Positions 40,201-49,135 of a stretch of 64,000 nucleotides of DNA are shown in pieces. The translations under genes and the position numbers were made by a program. Position 1 is the stretch's first letter, and each line of letters starts with the position of its first letter. The notes below the pieces were generated by a model that was not told the origin of the DNA, searched no databases, and saw nothing but the letters and a program-made list of their open reading frames with translations. This DNA comes from Trissonchulus latispiculum (lineage: Eukaryota; Nematoda; Enoplea; Enoplida; Ironidae), in NCBI GenBank assembly GCA_030248195.1, contig JASAND010016559.1:1-64000 (forward strand), in the 5' to 3' direction.

Positions 40201-43200
40201 GGAAATAGAAATAGAAAGTAGGTTTTTATTATTATGTCATTTCTGGGTCACAAACATAAGAATTCAAATGGTGTCAGGCTATGGAAAAACAAACAATTCA
40301 TGACAGCAACATAGGGTTTTTTAAGATTGATCAGTTCGCCCCTTGCACGCAGCGATCAGACATTCATGTGTCTCACTCTCCCGCAAAAGTAGAAAAGTAG
40401 CTGTAGCACTCTTTACTACGTATGTCTCTCTAAACCAGTTCTCCCCTTGCACGCAGCGATCAGACATTCATGTGTCTCACTCTCCCGCACAAGTAGAAAA
40501 GTAGCTGTAGCACTCTTTACTAGGTATGTCTCTCTAAACCAGTTCTCCCCTAGCACGCAGCGATCAGACATTCATGTGTCTCACTCTCCCACACAAGTAG
40601 AAAAGTAGCTGTAGCACTCTTTACTAGGTATGTCTCTCTAAACCAGTTCTCCCCTTACACGCAGAGATTCTATCTTTCAGACATTCATGTGTCTCACTCT
40701 GCCCAGCACTGCTCCCACACGCAGAGATTCTGTCATTCAGACATTCATGTGTCTCACTCTGCCCTGCACTTCTCCCACAAGTAGAACAGTACCTGTACCA
40801 CTCTTTACTAGGTATCACCAGTCGTCCATTCACGCATTCATGGCAATTCTCTATGTATGTTTTTGTTATAGAGGGATGACAATCCGAAGAAAGCATTGAA
40901 TCTGATCCAGAGAAGACGAAAATTTATTAAAATTAATATTATTGCCACTTTGTTTGTTGTTTTCTTTTATATCAATAAAGCAAATCTTGTTCGCGTTCTA
41001 CTGGAAACATAGCATATACCTTAGGAATACTATTAAGCTCAATTATCTGGAAATATGGCATATATCTTAGGAATAGTTTTAACCTCAATTATCAAGACTT
41101 TAAACAAAACTAATGTTAAACGGAAAGTTAGCCAGGAAACTAAACTATATAGTCTTTGTAACTAAATGGCCATTGTTTCTATCATTAAAAAAATTGTTCT
41201 ATTTCTTTCATATCTTCTCTCTTTTCTTCCTTTCTTCTCTTATCATATTTGTCTATCTTAGAATTATTCTTCTTTTCTTCTCTTTTTATCACGATTCTAT
41301 CTATGTATAAGGGGACGTAAATTTACACTTATATCCTATAGGGGACGTCGGGCCGTGTGGCACATAAAAGGGCAGTCAACTGTTGGCGTGCCTTTAAGGC
41401 GCTGGTATCGCTTTGTGTAAATTTGACCCTGTAGGCTTTATTTCTTTATGAAAGTGGATGAAACTTTCCAAATATACTATTGTGGTGCTCTTTAACATTC
41501 TGGGACCAGTCCCGTATTTTTAGGTGCAAAGATAAGAAATTTCTAGTTTTTGCCATTATTCTCTCAGTATATAGTCGATAGAGCGGATTGGTTGTTATGG
41601 CTGGAAAGAGGGCAGCAAAATGAAGATTTTTGCTCTTACAACCTTTGAGCTGCTTCCAGTTGTTAAGTCAGTATAAGCCAAAAACGAGTTTTGGGGTCCA
41701 AAAATGGCGATTTTCGAGGAAATCAGTTTTTTGTAATTTACTGCCAAATCTTACGGACAATTTTGATCTATTTATACTCAATCGATAAGTCGTCCAATTG
41801 CACATTTTATCAATGCCTATTCGCTGGAGTTCGTTCCTTTAAGCTAGAGATTTGGCCGAATAACCATTTTGTCAAAATTGCGATTATTTTGCTTTGAACA
41901 TCGATTTCTCAAAAACTACCCAATGGATTTGACTGATTTTTGCCTGAATGAAAGTTCGCCCTATTGCGGAGGGACATTTTTCTTGGTTTGAGCTAAAAAG
42001 TCTCCAGTTGCGAGAAAACTGAACACAAAGTTGCGAAATTTCGTGCTGCCGAACATTTGCCGGATTTTCTGGAGTATTGAGACTTGTTGAGCTAAATCCA
42101 AAAAAATGTCCCTCGGCACACATGTCCTTCATATCATGGCACGAGAAGAAATTTTGGCCGCTTCTACAGTTTTGAGAAATCAATGTTCAAAAAGTTTTGG
42201 TCTAAATTTCAGCCTGTCAGATGCCAGTATGTCAGAAAATTTAGCTATTTCGTTACTAATTTTGCTAGTTTTGTAGACTCATATGAATGTACGAATTATA
42301 AGCTTTAAAATGATGTATAAAGCTCTTTCCAACTCCCAAAATTGCGAAAGTTATAGCGTTTCAAAAAATCACCACAAAAGCACAGCACAAAAGGATACCA
42401 GCACCTTAAGAAAGCTATAAGATCAAACGTGCATGTCTTCTAACCTATGTAATTTCTAAAATATTTTTGATGGACCATCTGATGGTTACCCGCTTCTATA
42501 AATAGTCATCTGTATATTCATACGAGTTGTTGCGACGGATTAAAATTAGTTTATGCTTATCTTTCTGAAAAATTTTTATTTGCTCACTGTCGTTTCCTTG
42601 GATTTTAGACCCATTCGTTGATGATTTCGCTGAAAAAATGTTTCAATTTAAGGATGCCAACTACAACTTCCTTAAAGAAAATTTTCCTGACGATTTTAAA
42701 CTGTCACCAGAGGGTCTGGCTAAATTGGAGCAAATGTGCAAGGTGAGAAATCGTGGTCCTGCGAATGTAGTATGAGGGTAGCTTACTATTAAATCGAACA
42801 GGGTCTGAATTAGTATATTATCTAAATTGAAACAGTTTGTGCACTGTTCAAATCAAACTTTAATGCATTTTGAATTCTTTCTTTTCTCAGTCTACAATAC
42901 TATATAACGTCGGATTGAAGCCATTTTAGGATCTAATGGACGAATTCCTGTTGGGATTGGAAGATTCGTCAAAACTAAGTTTCTATCCTGTCCTAACGTA
43001 CGGGGATCTTCAGCCAAACAACATTCTTTGGAAGCGGTCAGATGATGGACAAACAGCCAGTGATGAATTAATGGCATTGATTGATTTTCAGGTACAGCTT
43101 CACCACTATTACACTACATATCCTTGGATGTTGTGTTCCAGGACTGCTGAATAGGAAATGGAATTTGATGAAAACGTAACGGACTCAACAAATCTATCAC

Positions 43201-43829
43201 TAGATTATATATTTAGCAGCAGACATTGTAACTACAACTTAAGAGGCGCGTAGTATGTTGTGGGCGACATTATGAATCAGAAAGGGATAATTATTGCAAT
43301 AGGATAAAGTAGAGGAATGGGGTGAGGTGCAGGAAGACCTCTCCCAGTCAGGCAAAAACAGATTGAGCTCTGGCCGAGAAGAAAATCGGGTAGAAGATCC
43401 TGCCAGTGATCTTTACCAAACATTGCAGATTTTGACTGCACTGACTGCAAGCCTTCCGCTAATTTGTAGCAAACAAACACTTCTTTTTATTTTTCCTTTC
43501 ACTCTGTTTTACAGATCTTCCACAGCGGTGGACCTCAGGAAGATCTGACCAGTTCAATGATGATGCACTTATCACCAGAGGACCGACGAGCTCACCAGGA
43601 TCGACTGATTGATCTCTACTACACTACTCTCCAGAACAGGCTGGGAAAGGATCCACCCTTTTCTGTGGAAGATGTAAAGAAAGATTACAGAAGAATGTTG
43701 CCAGTGTTTGCCTATGCTTACGTCGGCATGGTCAGAATGATGCTGGCAATCTTTAAACCAAACGAAGAACAGAAACGCAGATTCATTCAGCATCTGAATG
43801 CAGCCATCGAAGATTCTGGCCTCCTGTAG
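25231..43829 (+). CDS. DUF1679/CHK kinase-like protein, gene C (6 exons, giant intron 3)
   Basis: Coding exons: 25231-25444, 26152-26264, 26637-26895, 42609-42742, 42930-43091, 43515-43829; phases 1,0,1,0,0 as in A and B. They total 1197 nt, 398 residues, uninterrupted. Motifs: AEGKGFLS, IIKQPT, VHNREVDCYN, MIILEDLG, YGDLQPNNILW, LIDFQ, then HSGGPQEDL, the best match to the usual family end, and SPEDRRAHQDRLIDLYY. The catalytic-loop His is again Tyr. Most diverged of the three, so probably the older split. Intron 3 is 15,713 bp and full of nested transposons, while other introns are 187 to about 770 bp. Splicing of such an intron is feasible but expression could be reduced. An in-frame ATG at 25174 would add 19 hydrophobic residues; I prefer 25231 because it gives the exon 1 length of gene B. 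Confidence 0.85.
25884..26070. mobile_element. second copy of the GC-rich MITE-like repeat, intron 1 of gene C
   Basis: It shares with 256-452 the order GAAGGCCGC, short A-rich and TTTTCC stretches, an AACCGGATTT(T/G) block, a long G-run followed by GTGA, ACCCC(C/T), GGGGTGAG and GGTCTGG. It ends in a (CCGAAA)n run and CCCCAAGCAC, like the right end of the other copy. No clean target duplication seen. Confidence 0.6.
27793..28007 (+). repeat. 5' LTR of BEL element
   Basis: Starts TGTCGTGGAAACG and ends AATCTGCTATA; preceded by target duplication CCCAT. Identical by eye to 33460-33674. Confidence 0.93.
28008..28020 (+). promoter_or_regulatory. tRNA primer binding site of BEL element
   Basis: TGGTAGCAGAGCG directly follows the 5' LTR, the position and TGG start expected for a tRNA primer site. 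Minus-strand DNA synthesis would start here. Confidence 0.7.
28070..28987 (+). pseudogene. BEL gag, N-terminal part (DUF1759-like), truncated
   Basis: ORF from ATG 28070 with a Glu-rich coiled-coil-like middle (LQLEKQRLEIEIQRLNLERER, about residues 140-160). It then has the typical BEL gag core: LPKLDILTFDGNLLKWREFWDCFEAMVHQN, and LKGEA-type KLRGEAADAVAGLQ. The gag-like reading stops making sense near 28987; the ORF runs a few codons into the inverted block and ends at 29023. The product would assemble the particle around the element RNA. Confidence 0.85.
28988..30848 (-). pseudogene. inverted block: BEL gag C-terminus, protease, RT N-terminus
   Basis: An open minus-strand frame of 629 codons, opposite to the rest of the element. 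In order: basic gag end, three CCHC-type knuckles (CLYCKGNHWSDEC, CYNCLRTNHSVKDC, CYHCGVASDHHRSLC, about residues 60-130), acidic linker, retropepsin (LLDSGSQRSYI about 200, LLLGSDYY about 305), then RT fingers (VRIVYDASAK about 520, LADIEKVFLQV about 560, FGVIASPFLLSATV about 605). It ends at the junction with forward gag before the catalytic RT palm. LADI keeps the first RT aspartate. The open frame shows the inversion happened without much later decay. Confidence 0.88.
30849..30945 (-). pseudogene. small inverted piece of BEL RNase H
   Basis: On the minus strand this encodes SSIYAAAVYLRAEKDD, the start of BEL RNase H. The plus strand from about 30945 encodes the next part (KSRLAPIRSATIPRLELLAAL). 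So about 95 bp are inverted separately from the large block, because a single inversion would have placed this piece next to forward gag instead. Confidence 0.7.
30946..31514 (+). pseudogene. BEL RNase H remainder and linker, frameshifted
   Basis: Forward frame with APIRSATIPRLELLAAL, LWTDSKCVLKWI (RNase H aspartate) and the BEL-typical NPADIASRG and LWWHGPSWL. It ends at TAA (31512-31514), while the reading continues one frame over into the integrase ORF. The shift falls at a run of six A near 31497. RNase H would remove the RNA strand after reverse transcription. Confidence 0.8.
31515..33444 (+). CDS. BEL/Pao integrase with DUF5641-like C-terminus
   Basis: Open from before ATG 31552 to TAA 33442-33444. 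HHCC finger: H..H in VHTKLHHAGVNH, C..C in CIKCRK (about residues 80-125). Catalytic triad: first Asp in VGLDYFGPL (about 155), second in VSDNAPHL (about 220), Glu in GGFYERMVGIVK (about 265). Then the BEL-type C-terminal module (FPKVGEVVLVDD, AKWKLAKIEELI, RPVNLLYPLE, about 395-460) and a long Ser/Pro/Lys-rich tail with a 12-residue tandem repeat. It would insert the element cDNA. All catalytic residues are present, but the N-terminal join to RNase H is frameshifted. Confidence 0.88.
33206..33301 (+). repeat. 36-bp in-frame tandem repeat in integrase tail
   Basis: Units start at 33206, 33242 and 33278 (about 2.7 copies), encoding PNRGPMPSNQGS. The length is a multiple of three, so the frame is kept. 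Confidence 0.9.
33460..33674 (+). repeat. 3' LTR of BEL element
   Basis: Same 215 bp as the 5' LTR, followed by CCCAT. Confidence 0.93.
34052..35056. mobile_element. TTAA-flanked element, same family, back to back with the first
   Basis: Begins TTAA-GGTACTGGTTTCCTTTCGGG and ends GCACAAAAGGATACCACCACC-TTAA. It shares its left TTAA (34052-34055) with the end of the preceding element, so one jumped exactly into the terminal TTAA of the other. The sequence resembles 47412-48919 in opposite orientation (GCTTTAATCCTTTACGT, GTGCTCTTTAACATTC). Short ORFs here are not convincing genes. Confidence 0.75.
35201..35460. repeat. cluster of nine ATGTGTCTC-type motifs
   Basis: ATGTGTCTC (once ATGTGTCAC) recurs nine times in about 260 bp at 20-50-bp spacing, within otherwise unrelated pyrimidine-rich sequence. 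The same motif, as CATTCATGTGTCTCACTCT, is the core of the satellite at 39036-40790. Confidence 0.8.
35630..35703 (+). repeat. tRNA-like (Val-type) sequence, probably a SINE remnant
   Basis: CCCTAGTGTAGTGGCTA resembles an A box of tRNA-Val type and TTGTTCAATTCC a B box. The anticodon arm does not pair, so it is not annotated as a tRNA. Confidence 0.45.
35776..36463. mobile_element. 688-bp foldback element with G-run minisatellite, 7-bp TSD
   Basis: Terminal inverted repeats of about 110 bp start CAAGAGTGCATAATTGCAC and are near perfect. The flanks are GTAATAG on both sides (35769-35775, 36464-36470). The interior has G-rich units (CCCCGTTTGGTGGGGGGG) on the left half and their reverse complements on the right half, so each strand can fold back and G-quadruplexes are possible. 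Pro- and Trp/Gly-rich ORFs across it are repeat artefacts. Confidence 0.88.
36684..36977 (+). CDS. orphan exon, His/Ala/Gly/Pro-rich, in intron 3 of gene C
   Basis: A strong pyrimidine tract and CAG acceptor precede 36684, and CAG-GTATGT follows 36977. The 294 bp are open in one frame (98 codons, phase 0 at both ends), much richer in GC than the surroundings. The product has HHHHSHHHP near residue 15, AAAPAAAGGGPGLPWM near 40, and a Pro/Arg-rich end, composition seen in linkers of transcription factors. It cannot belong to gene C: intron 3 is phase 1, and in that frame the exon has a stop. If unspliced at the donor, the frame ends at 37004 with AATAAA just after. It could be a nested gene, an exon of another gene, or a host exon carried here by a transposon. 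Family not recognised. Confidence 0.5.
37551..38123. repeat. long inverted repeat, arms about 275 bp
   Basis: The arms match from CAAG(A/C)GTCTATAAT inward through CCTTCCTAATGGAAATGGCC, GAGATGCTCGGCAC, AAACGCATCTGA, GGCTAATCGCCTACCTTATG and TTAGCGTTGTTAAGCG. They are centred near 37837 with a spacer of about 26 bases. G-runs next to CCCCCCCGAGATCTCTCGGG form extra small palindromes. No coding capacity. Confidence 0.9.
38226..38731. repeat. inverted repeat, arms about 150 bp, loop about 208 bp
   Basis: 38226-38372 and 38581-38731 are reverse complements with few changes (GGTGCGAGCTATAAGGCTGT, GGCCCTATAGGAGTACTCAT, TTATGTCAACTTTA). The minus-strand ORF of the loop has no recognisable motif. 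Confidence 0.88.
39036..40790. repeat. satellite-like tandem array with 634-bp higher-order duplication
   Basis: The core CATTCATGTGTCTCAC recurs at 39045, 39151, 39263, 39389, 39744, 39848, 39951, 40361, 40465, 40569, 40682 and 40742. Usual spacing is 103-113 bp; the monomer also contains AGTAGAACAGTAGCTGTAGC, ACTCTTTACTAGGTATG and ACACGCAGCGATCA. A larger block including AAGCAAAACGAGGAAATGA and a 200-bp non-satellite insert is repeated with offset 634 bp (39487 and 40121). Minus-strand ORFs with SETHECL repeats are products of the array. Confidence 0.9.
41394..42409. mobile_element. TTAA-flanked element, GGTGGTG family, about 1 kb
   Basis: Begins TTAA-GGCGCTGGTATCGCTTTGTG and ends CACAAAAGGATACCAGCACC-TTAA. 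The interior shares GTGCTCTTTAACATTCTGGG, AAGCTCTTTCCAACTCCCAA and ATTGCGAAAGTTATAGCGTT with the other copies. It ends 199 bases before exon 4 of gene C. Confidence 0.78.
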
Positions 43830-43849
43830 TGACCTAAAGTGTATTAGCA

Positions 43850-45253
43850 TTAAGGGGGGGGGCTACGAATTTCACTAAAAGTTCGATGTTGGAAAAGCTA
43901 GCTAGTCTTTTGCCACATAATAGTATTAGGTTAAGTGTAAAATAGTTTAAAGTTAGAAAGAATTCCATACAGCGTAGCGTGCTGTGGAGCCATCAGAAGT
44001 TGGTGTTATCGGTCCAAAGCTCGACATGACACGTACACAAACTTCGCCTCGCCCTGATCGCTATGTGCAAGGCACAGTACCCAAATTTTCAGGAATTAGT
44101 TCTGATATATAGTGCTTTGATATCGCGTAAAATAATCTCTAGACCATTGCCTACTTTTCTGTGCGATACGATCAAAATGCGAAAAATTGGGTGGTGTAGG
44201 TGTATACGGGTGGAGGCAAACTAACTTCTAATGAGCTGTGGTTTACCAAATGAACCAAACTTTGCGGCAATTAATACTCCAAGTATCTGTCTTAACTTTG
44301 GTATAAATGACGTGATTTCGCTAATCCCTGTGTTCGCAGTGCTGGATTATATTATCGATATTGTCGCTGTTATTTGGCGCCATTTCGAAGATGTGAGTCA
44401 ATTACTCCAAAGTAACTGTGGCAGAATCGGCTGAAACTTAGCACATTACAGGCCAGTGAGTGCACCAAGATGTGCCGAAAGCTAGGTCACTAAACCTCGC
44501 TGCAGTGTTTAGAAATGCTAGATTGATTTCTCGAAGTATGGATGGCTATCGCTCCAAAAAGCTCTAAGACAGTGGTAAGCGCATACTGAACGAAGGAAGC
44601 GTCATATCGAAAAACGGATTTCATATTCGGATTCAGCAGGTCAAATAACCCCTATAACCACCTTTTCGGCAAAATCGGAGACAAAAAGTTTTTTGACCCC
44701 ATTTTTACTGCGCTTAGCTAGCTTTTCAGGCCTAAAATAAGGGTTATTTCTTAACGAAAAGTTGGCTAGCACACTAACCAGAAAACCAAAGCCCTTGAAA
44801 CTCATAGACAGTATGCCCCTATTAGAGCTTAATAACTGGTAAAAAGCTGGGGTAGGCTAGGGGTTGCCAATTTTATTAGATCGAAAACGGCGCACGGTCA
44901 CCTCGCAACTTTTTGCAAAATTTTAAACTTTGAGCTGTTATAACTAAAGAAGGAAGCAACGCTCGAAAGCCGGAATACTTTTAATATTTAGCACTAGTAA
45001 CAGTTAACATCTATGGCTGAAAGTTACAGAATCGGTCGAATCGTTAATTCACCAGAGCTGAAAACCCCTTTTTGAAAAATCCCGTTTTTCGCACAAAAAT
45101 TTCGACTTTGGCGTCCTGCCAAAAACGGTGTATATGGGATATATTGTTGCCCACCCTAAACTTTTTTACTTTGATATGTTGGCTAACGTTGGGCGGGAAA
45201 GTAGCTCTCTCCGACGATGTTGTGCCAACCCGTTCGTAGCCCCCCCCCCTTAA
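43850..45253. mobile_element. TTAA-flanked element with terminal G-runs
   Basis: Left end TTAA-GGGGGGGGCTACGAA (43850), right end TTCGTAGCCCCCCCCCC-TTAA (45253): inverted repeats with unequal G-run length. It starts 20 bases after the stop of gene C, so it may lie within or replace that gene's 3' untranslated region. No ORF with a recognisable domain; a second TTAA-using family. Confidence 0.75.
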
Positions 45254-47301
45254 GTCAAATAAAGGTAGACTTTGTGGCTGTGTAAGACAAATTCTTTAGG
45301 GAATAGCCACAGAGAATTTAGATTGTGTAACTGCAATGCTCAGCAAAAAGAGCGTACTACAACATCAATACAAAAACTGCTCACATGTTAAGTTTTAACG
45401 GCCCATTCATAGTCAGTTCAATTGTTCTTCGTTACGACTGTTGATCTGTTCTACTTGCGGTAATGATCGCTGCTAATCCTTTATTTTGCACCACATCCCT
45501 CCAGCGTTCCAACTCGTCTTCTTATAGGTATCGGTCGGTAAAACGAATCATTCTCCACGCCCAAAATCACTGGATACGCCGAAGCAGGAACTTAGATTCC
45601 GGAATCGTCAACTCTATCTGCTTTATGATGCTAGAATTTCGTTCACAGCCACCGTCGCTGTGACCTTCAGCCGTCCAGCTGCATTTCTTGTCCACCAAGA
45701 GTAGTGACCGTGCCCATTACCTCCGTTAGGACTCCAGGAACCGAGTCTTTTGACCCGGACCTTAAGGTTAAAGCTGAATCCCGAAGATATTCGAGCTTAA
45801 GTTGAACAAAACCAGCAGGCTAGAGAAACATTACGGAAACATAAAGTAGTGTAGGTAAGGTAGGTAGAAAGCTGGTTAGCTTCAGTGAGAGGAAGGTAGG
45901 TAGGTAGGTGTCCGATGATCGGCACGCGCTGAGTACCAATTCCCGGGGGTAGAGCGCAGAGGGACGGAAAACAACATGTAATGAAGCAGGAACTGCGGGC
46001 AAAAGAGGGGGTAACATGGTGTTGTGAATCTTTTTAGTTGGCATGGGTGGATAACAGGAGGTCAAGCAAGGAGAACTATATGTATAAAACAGGACGCTTG
46101 GCAGCAAGAACTGAGTGTGGTTACTAGGGTTATCGCGACGGAGGAAGATACCACAAAAGAGGTAGTTACGTCGGATCAAAGGTCACTACCTCCCGAGAGT
46201 GGTGGTCGAAATGGCCGCCATATACTACTTGCTACCTTAACTAGAGGAAACAGTGTAAATGTGGAGGAAGAACTTCTCCTACTGCGGTTGTTAGCCGGTA
46301 GAATTTCTTATTTTCTGAAAAGCAGGAAATGGATGTATATGCAGAGTTAGTAAATCTTAATTTGAAATTACCAAATTACGTAATACGTACCAGCTTATGC
46401 CTTTGAATTTAAAGACCTCATCATTTCTCATCAGCATACGGTTTCTTCATTTGCAATTACCAGTTTGTGTAGTAAGCTACAGTTTGAAAATCACAGAATT
46501 ACTACCACAAGACTGATCTGTCGTCTTAGTAATTAATTTTGCACAACGGGCTTCTCTATGATCCAAAACTGATTTTTTTCTGAGCTAGTAACGTCTTGTG
46601 TTTCTTCAATTGCTTTATGTCAAAAGGACTTGTGAAAGCATTAGCATCGGTAAGCTTAGTTGGCGTTAACAGAATTAAAAGATGAAGAACTGACCGCAGC
46701 ACAGAGTTGGCTCCGGGTCCATACTTTCGGGCCTGGCCCGAACCCGGAACCGTACAGACCTAGAATCGGGTACCCGGATGTAAAAAACATACCATTCGCA
46801 AAATAACGATAGAAGAGACAACTTTACAGCAATTTCACTGTTTAATTTATTTTCAATTAGAAACTACTTAGTTACAAAAACTATTTCTATCTACACTATA
46901 CGTAAAGAGTAAGCCCCAGATTTAATTTTTTTATTTTCACGATTTCACATAATTTTTAATAACAATTAGACTACAGAATTAGGATATCAGACAGATAACC
47001 ATTTTCAGCAATGTTGCCAACTTGGGATTTCCACTTTCACCCTCTAGTCTTTAAAATATTGATTAAAACGGAAGTAAAAAATTGTTAGCTATAACTTATC
47101 TGAATTTGCATTCATCGTCATATCTTCTCGCGAAGGGACAAAGTGACACTCTCAATAATATATGCAGAGTACGATGGTTTGATAAACAGTTTGTTCAAAA
47201 TTACATAACTGAAATTTTTGAACTGAAACAAAAGAAACTTGCCAGTGTTTAATATATGAAAATTTGGTCTACCCGTAGCGGCGCTAGTACATAATGTAAT
47301 C
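45254..47301. other. intergenic with GC-rich debris
   Basis: No gene recognised. Contains a (TAGG)n stretch at about 45895-45910 and a GC-rich block at about 46710-46785 (GGGCCTGGCCCGAACCCGG, CGGGTACCCGG). Similar blocks occur at 49995-50050, 50770-50850, 51370-51440 and 52940-53110. These resemble subterminal parts of hAT-like elements, but I cannot pair them with confidence. Confidence 0.5.
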
Positions 47302-49135
47302 TAGTGTTTGAGGCCGGCCGGCCACGGCCAGGCTACCGGTCGGCCGGCCGGCCGGCTAACGGCCGAGATCCAAATCAACAGTCAGAAATTTAAGATTTAG
47401 AGCAACTAAGCTTAAGGTGGTGGTATCCTTTTGTGCAATGCTTTTGTAGTAATTTTTTGAAACGTTATAACTTTCGTAATTTTGGGAGTTGGAAAGAGCT
47501 CTATACACCGTTTTAAAGCTTATAATCAGGACATTGACATGAGCTTACGAAACTGGCAAAATTAGCAAAAAATAGCAGAAATTTTCTGACATGCTGACAT
47601 CTAGCAGGATGAATATAGTGCGTCCGTCAAAAGATACTTCCCCATAGTAAGAATACAATCACAGGAAAATTTTCAATAAATTCTCAGTCAATTTAAAATC
47701 CTGGAAATTGCACATTTTTGCGTGAATGTGCCGAATCAGTTTTCGGTGGTTTTAGGTTTTCACGGAAATTACACTTTTGGGTGTGAATATGTCAAATTAG
47801 TTTTCGGTGGTTTCTGGTTTCCTGTGAAATTGCGGTTTTAGGTGTGAATATGTCAAATTAGTTTTCGGTGGTTTTAGGTTCCTATTCTGAACACTGTGTT
47901 CTTCCAGGGAAAGTGCAGTTTGCGGTGTGAATATGCCCAAATAATTCTCATCACTTTTGGGTTTCCACGGAAAGCGCAGGATTATCTGTGAAAGTGTCTG
48001 TTGTGATCTCACTCATTTTTGCTTCCAAGAATTCGCAGTTTTAGGTTTCAGCGGTGCCGAAAGCGGGATTGTTTGCTTACTATCGGGATCAATATCTTTC
48101 GACAGACGCATAGACCAAACATTTTTGAACATCGATTTCTCAAAACTGAAGAATTGGCCAAAAGTTCTTCTTGTGCCCCGATATGAAGGACATATGGGAC
48201 GAGGGACGTTTTTGGATTTGGCGCAGCAGGTCTTAACCGTCGAGGAAATCGGCCAAATGCACGGTAACACGAAACTTCGCAACTTCGCATTGAGTTTTCT
48301 TGCTACTCGATACGTTTCAGCCCAAACCAAGAAAAACGACCGTCCGCAGAAGTACGAATTTCGATTCTGCCAAAACTCCCCGAAATCCGTTGGGTGGTTT
48401 TTGAGAAATCGATGTTCGAAACAAAATAATCGCAGTTTTGCCAAAATGGTTTTTTCGGCCAAATCTCTAGCTAAAGCAATAAAGTCCGGCTAATAGCCAT
48501 TCATAAAACGGGCATTTGGACGCTGTATCGATTGAGTATAAATAAGCCAACTTTGTCCTTAACATGCGGCAGTAAATTTGAAAAAGCTGATTTCCTCAAA
48601 AATGGCCATTTTTTGACCCTCAAAACAGTTTTTTGTTTATACTAACTTAACCACTGAAGACAGCTCAAAGGTTGTAAGAGCAAAAATGTTCATTTTCGTG
48701 TCCTCTTTCTAGCCATAATAACCAATCCCGTGTCTTGCCTACCTACTGGGAGCCTAAGGCCAAAAACCAAGACTTTCTCATTTTTTGGCCTAAAAATACG
48801 GGACTGGTCCCAGAATGTTAAAGAGCACGGAAATAGGTTATTTCGTAAGTTTTAACCATTTACGTAAAGGATTAAAGCCGTATGAGTCAAAAGTACCCGA
48901 AAGGAAACCAGCACCTTAAAATGAACTGCAAATCTGGCTTTTGTCTGGTTAGCATATGTACAACTACATTCTCCAATAAAACACCAAAAATCAATATCTT
49001 AGCAGTGGTAATAGCTGCACTGAAAACTGCTCCAGGCCGGCAGTCGGCCACGTGACGGCCTACGGGCTCACCGGCCGGCCAGCGACTCTCCGGCCAGCGG
49101 CCGGCCGGTGAAACCTCGGCCGGCCTCAAACACTA
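47302..49135. mobile_element. hAT-like element with GGCCGG-rich ends
   Basis: Left TAGTGTTTGAGGCCGGCCG, right end reverse-complemented TAGTGTTTGAGGCCGGCCG; flanks ATGTAATC (47294-47301) and ACGTAATC (49136-49143) match at 7 of 8 bases, as expected for an 8-bp hAT target duplication. Subterminal GGCCGGCC repeats at both ends. The centre is taken up by a TTAA element; no transposase. Confidence 0.82.
47412..48919. mobile_element. TTAA-flanked element nested in the hAT-like element
   Basis: Begins TTAA-GGTGGTGGTATCCTTTTGTG and ends ACCCGAAAGGAAACCAGCACC-TTAA, the reverse orientation of the copy at 34052. At 1.5 kb it is the longest copy; a tandem-like stretch with TTTTCGGTGGTTT(T/C) units (about 47735-47880) adds length. 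Overlapping ORFs of 178 codons (plus) and 149 codons (minus) cover the same bases and lack motifs; probably not genes. Confidence 0.78.

Noticed and set aside
39036..40790. CRISPR-like array
   Set aside because: Spacers are not unique; whole monomers of 103-113 bp are repeated, so this is a eukaryotic satellite.
47957..48493. 178-codon plus ORF and overlapping 149-codon minus ORF
   Set aside because: Both lie on the same bases inside a non-coding TTAA element and show no domain; the equivalent sequence in other copies has no long ORF.
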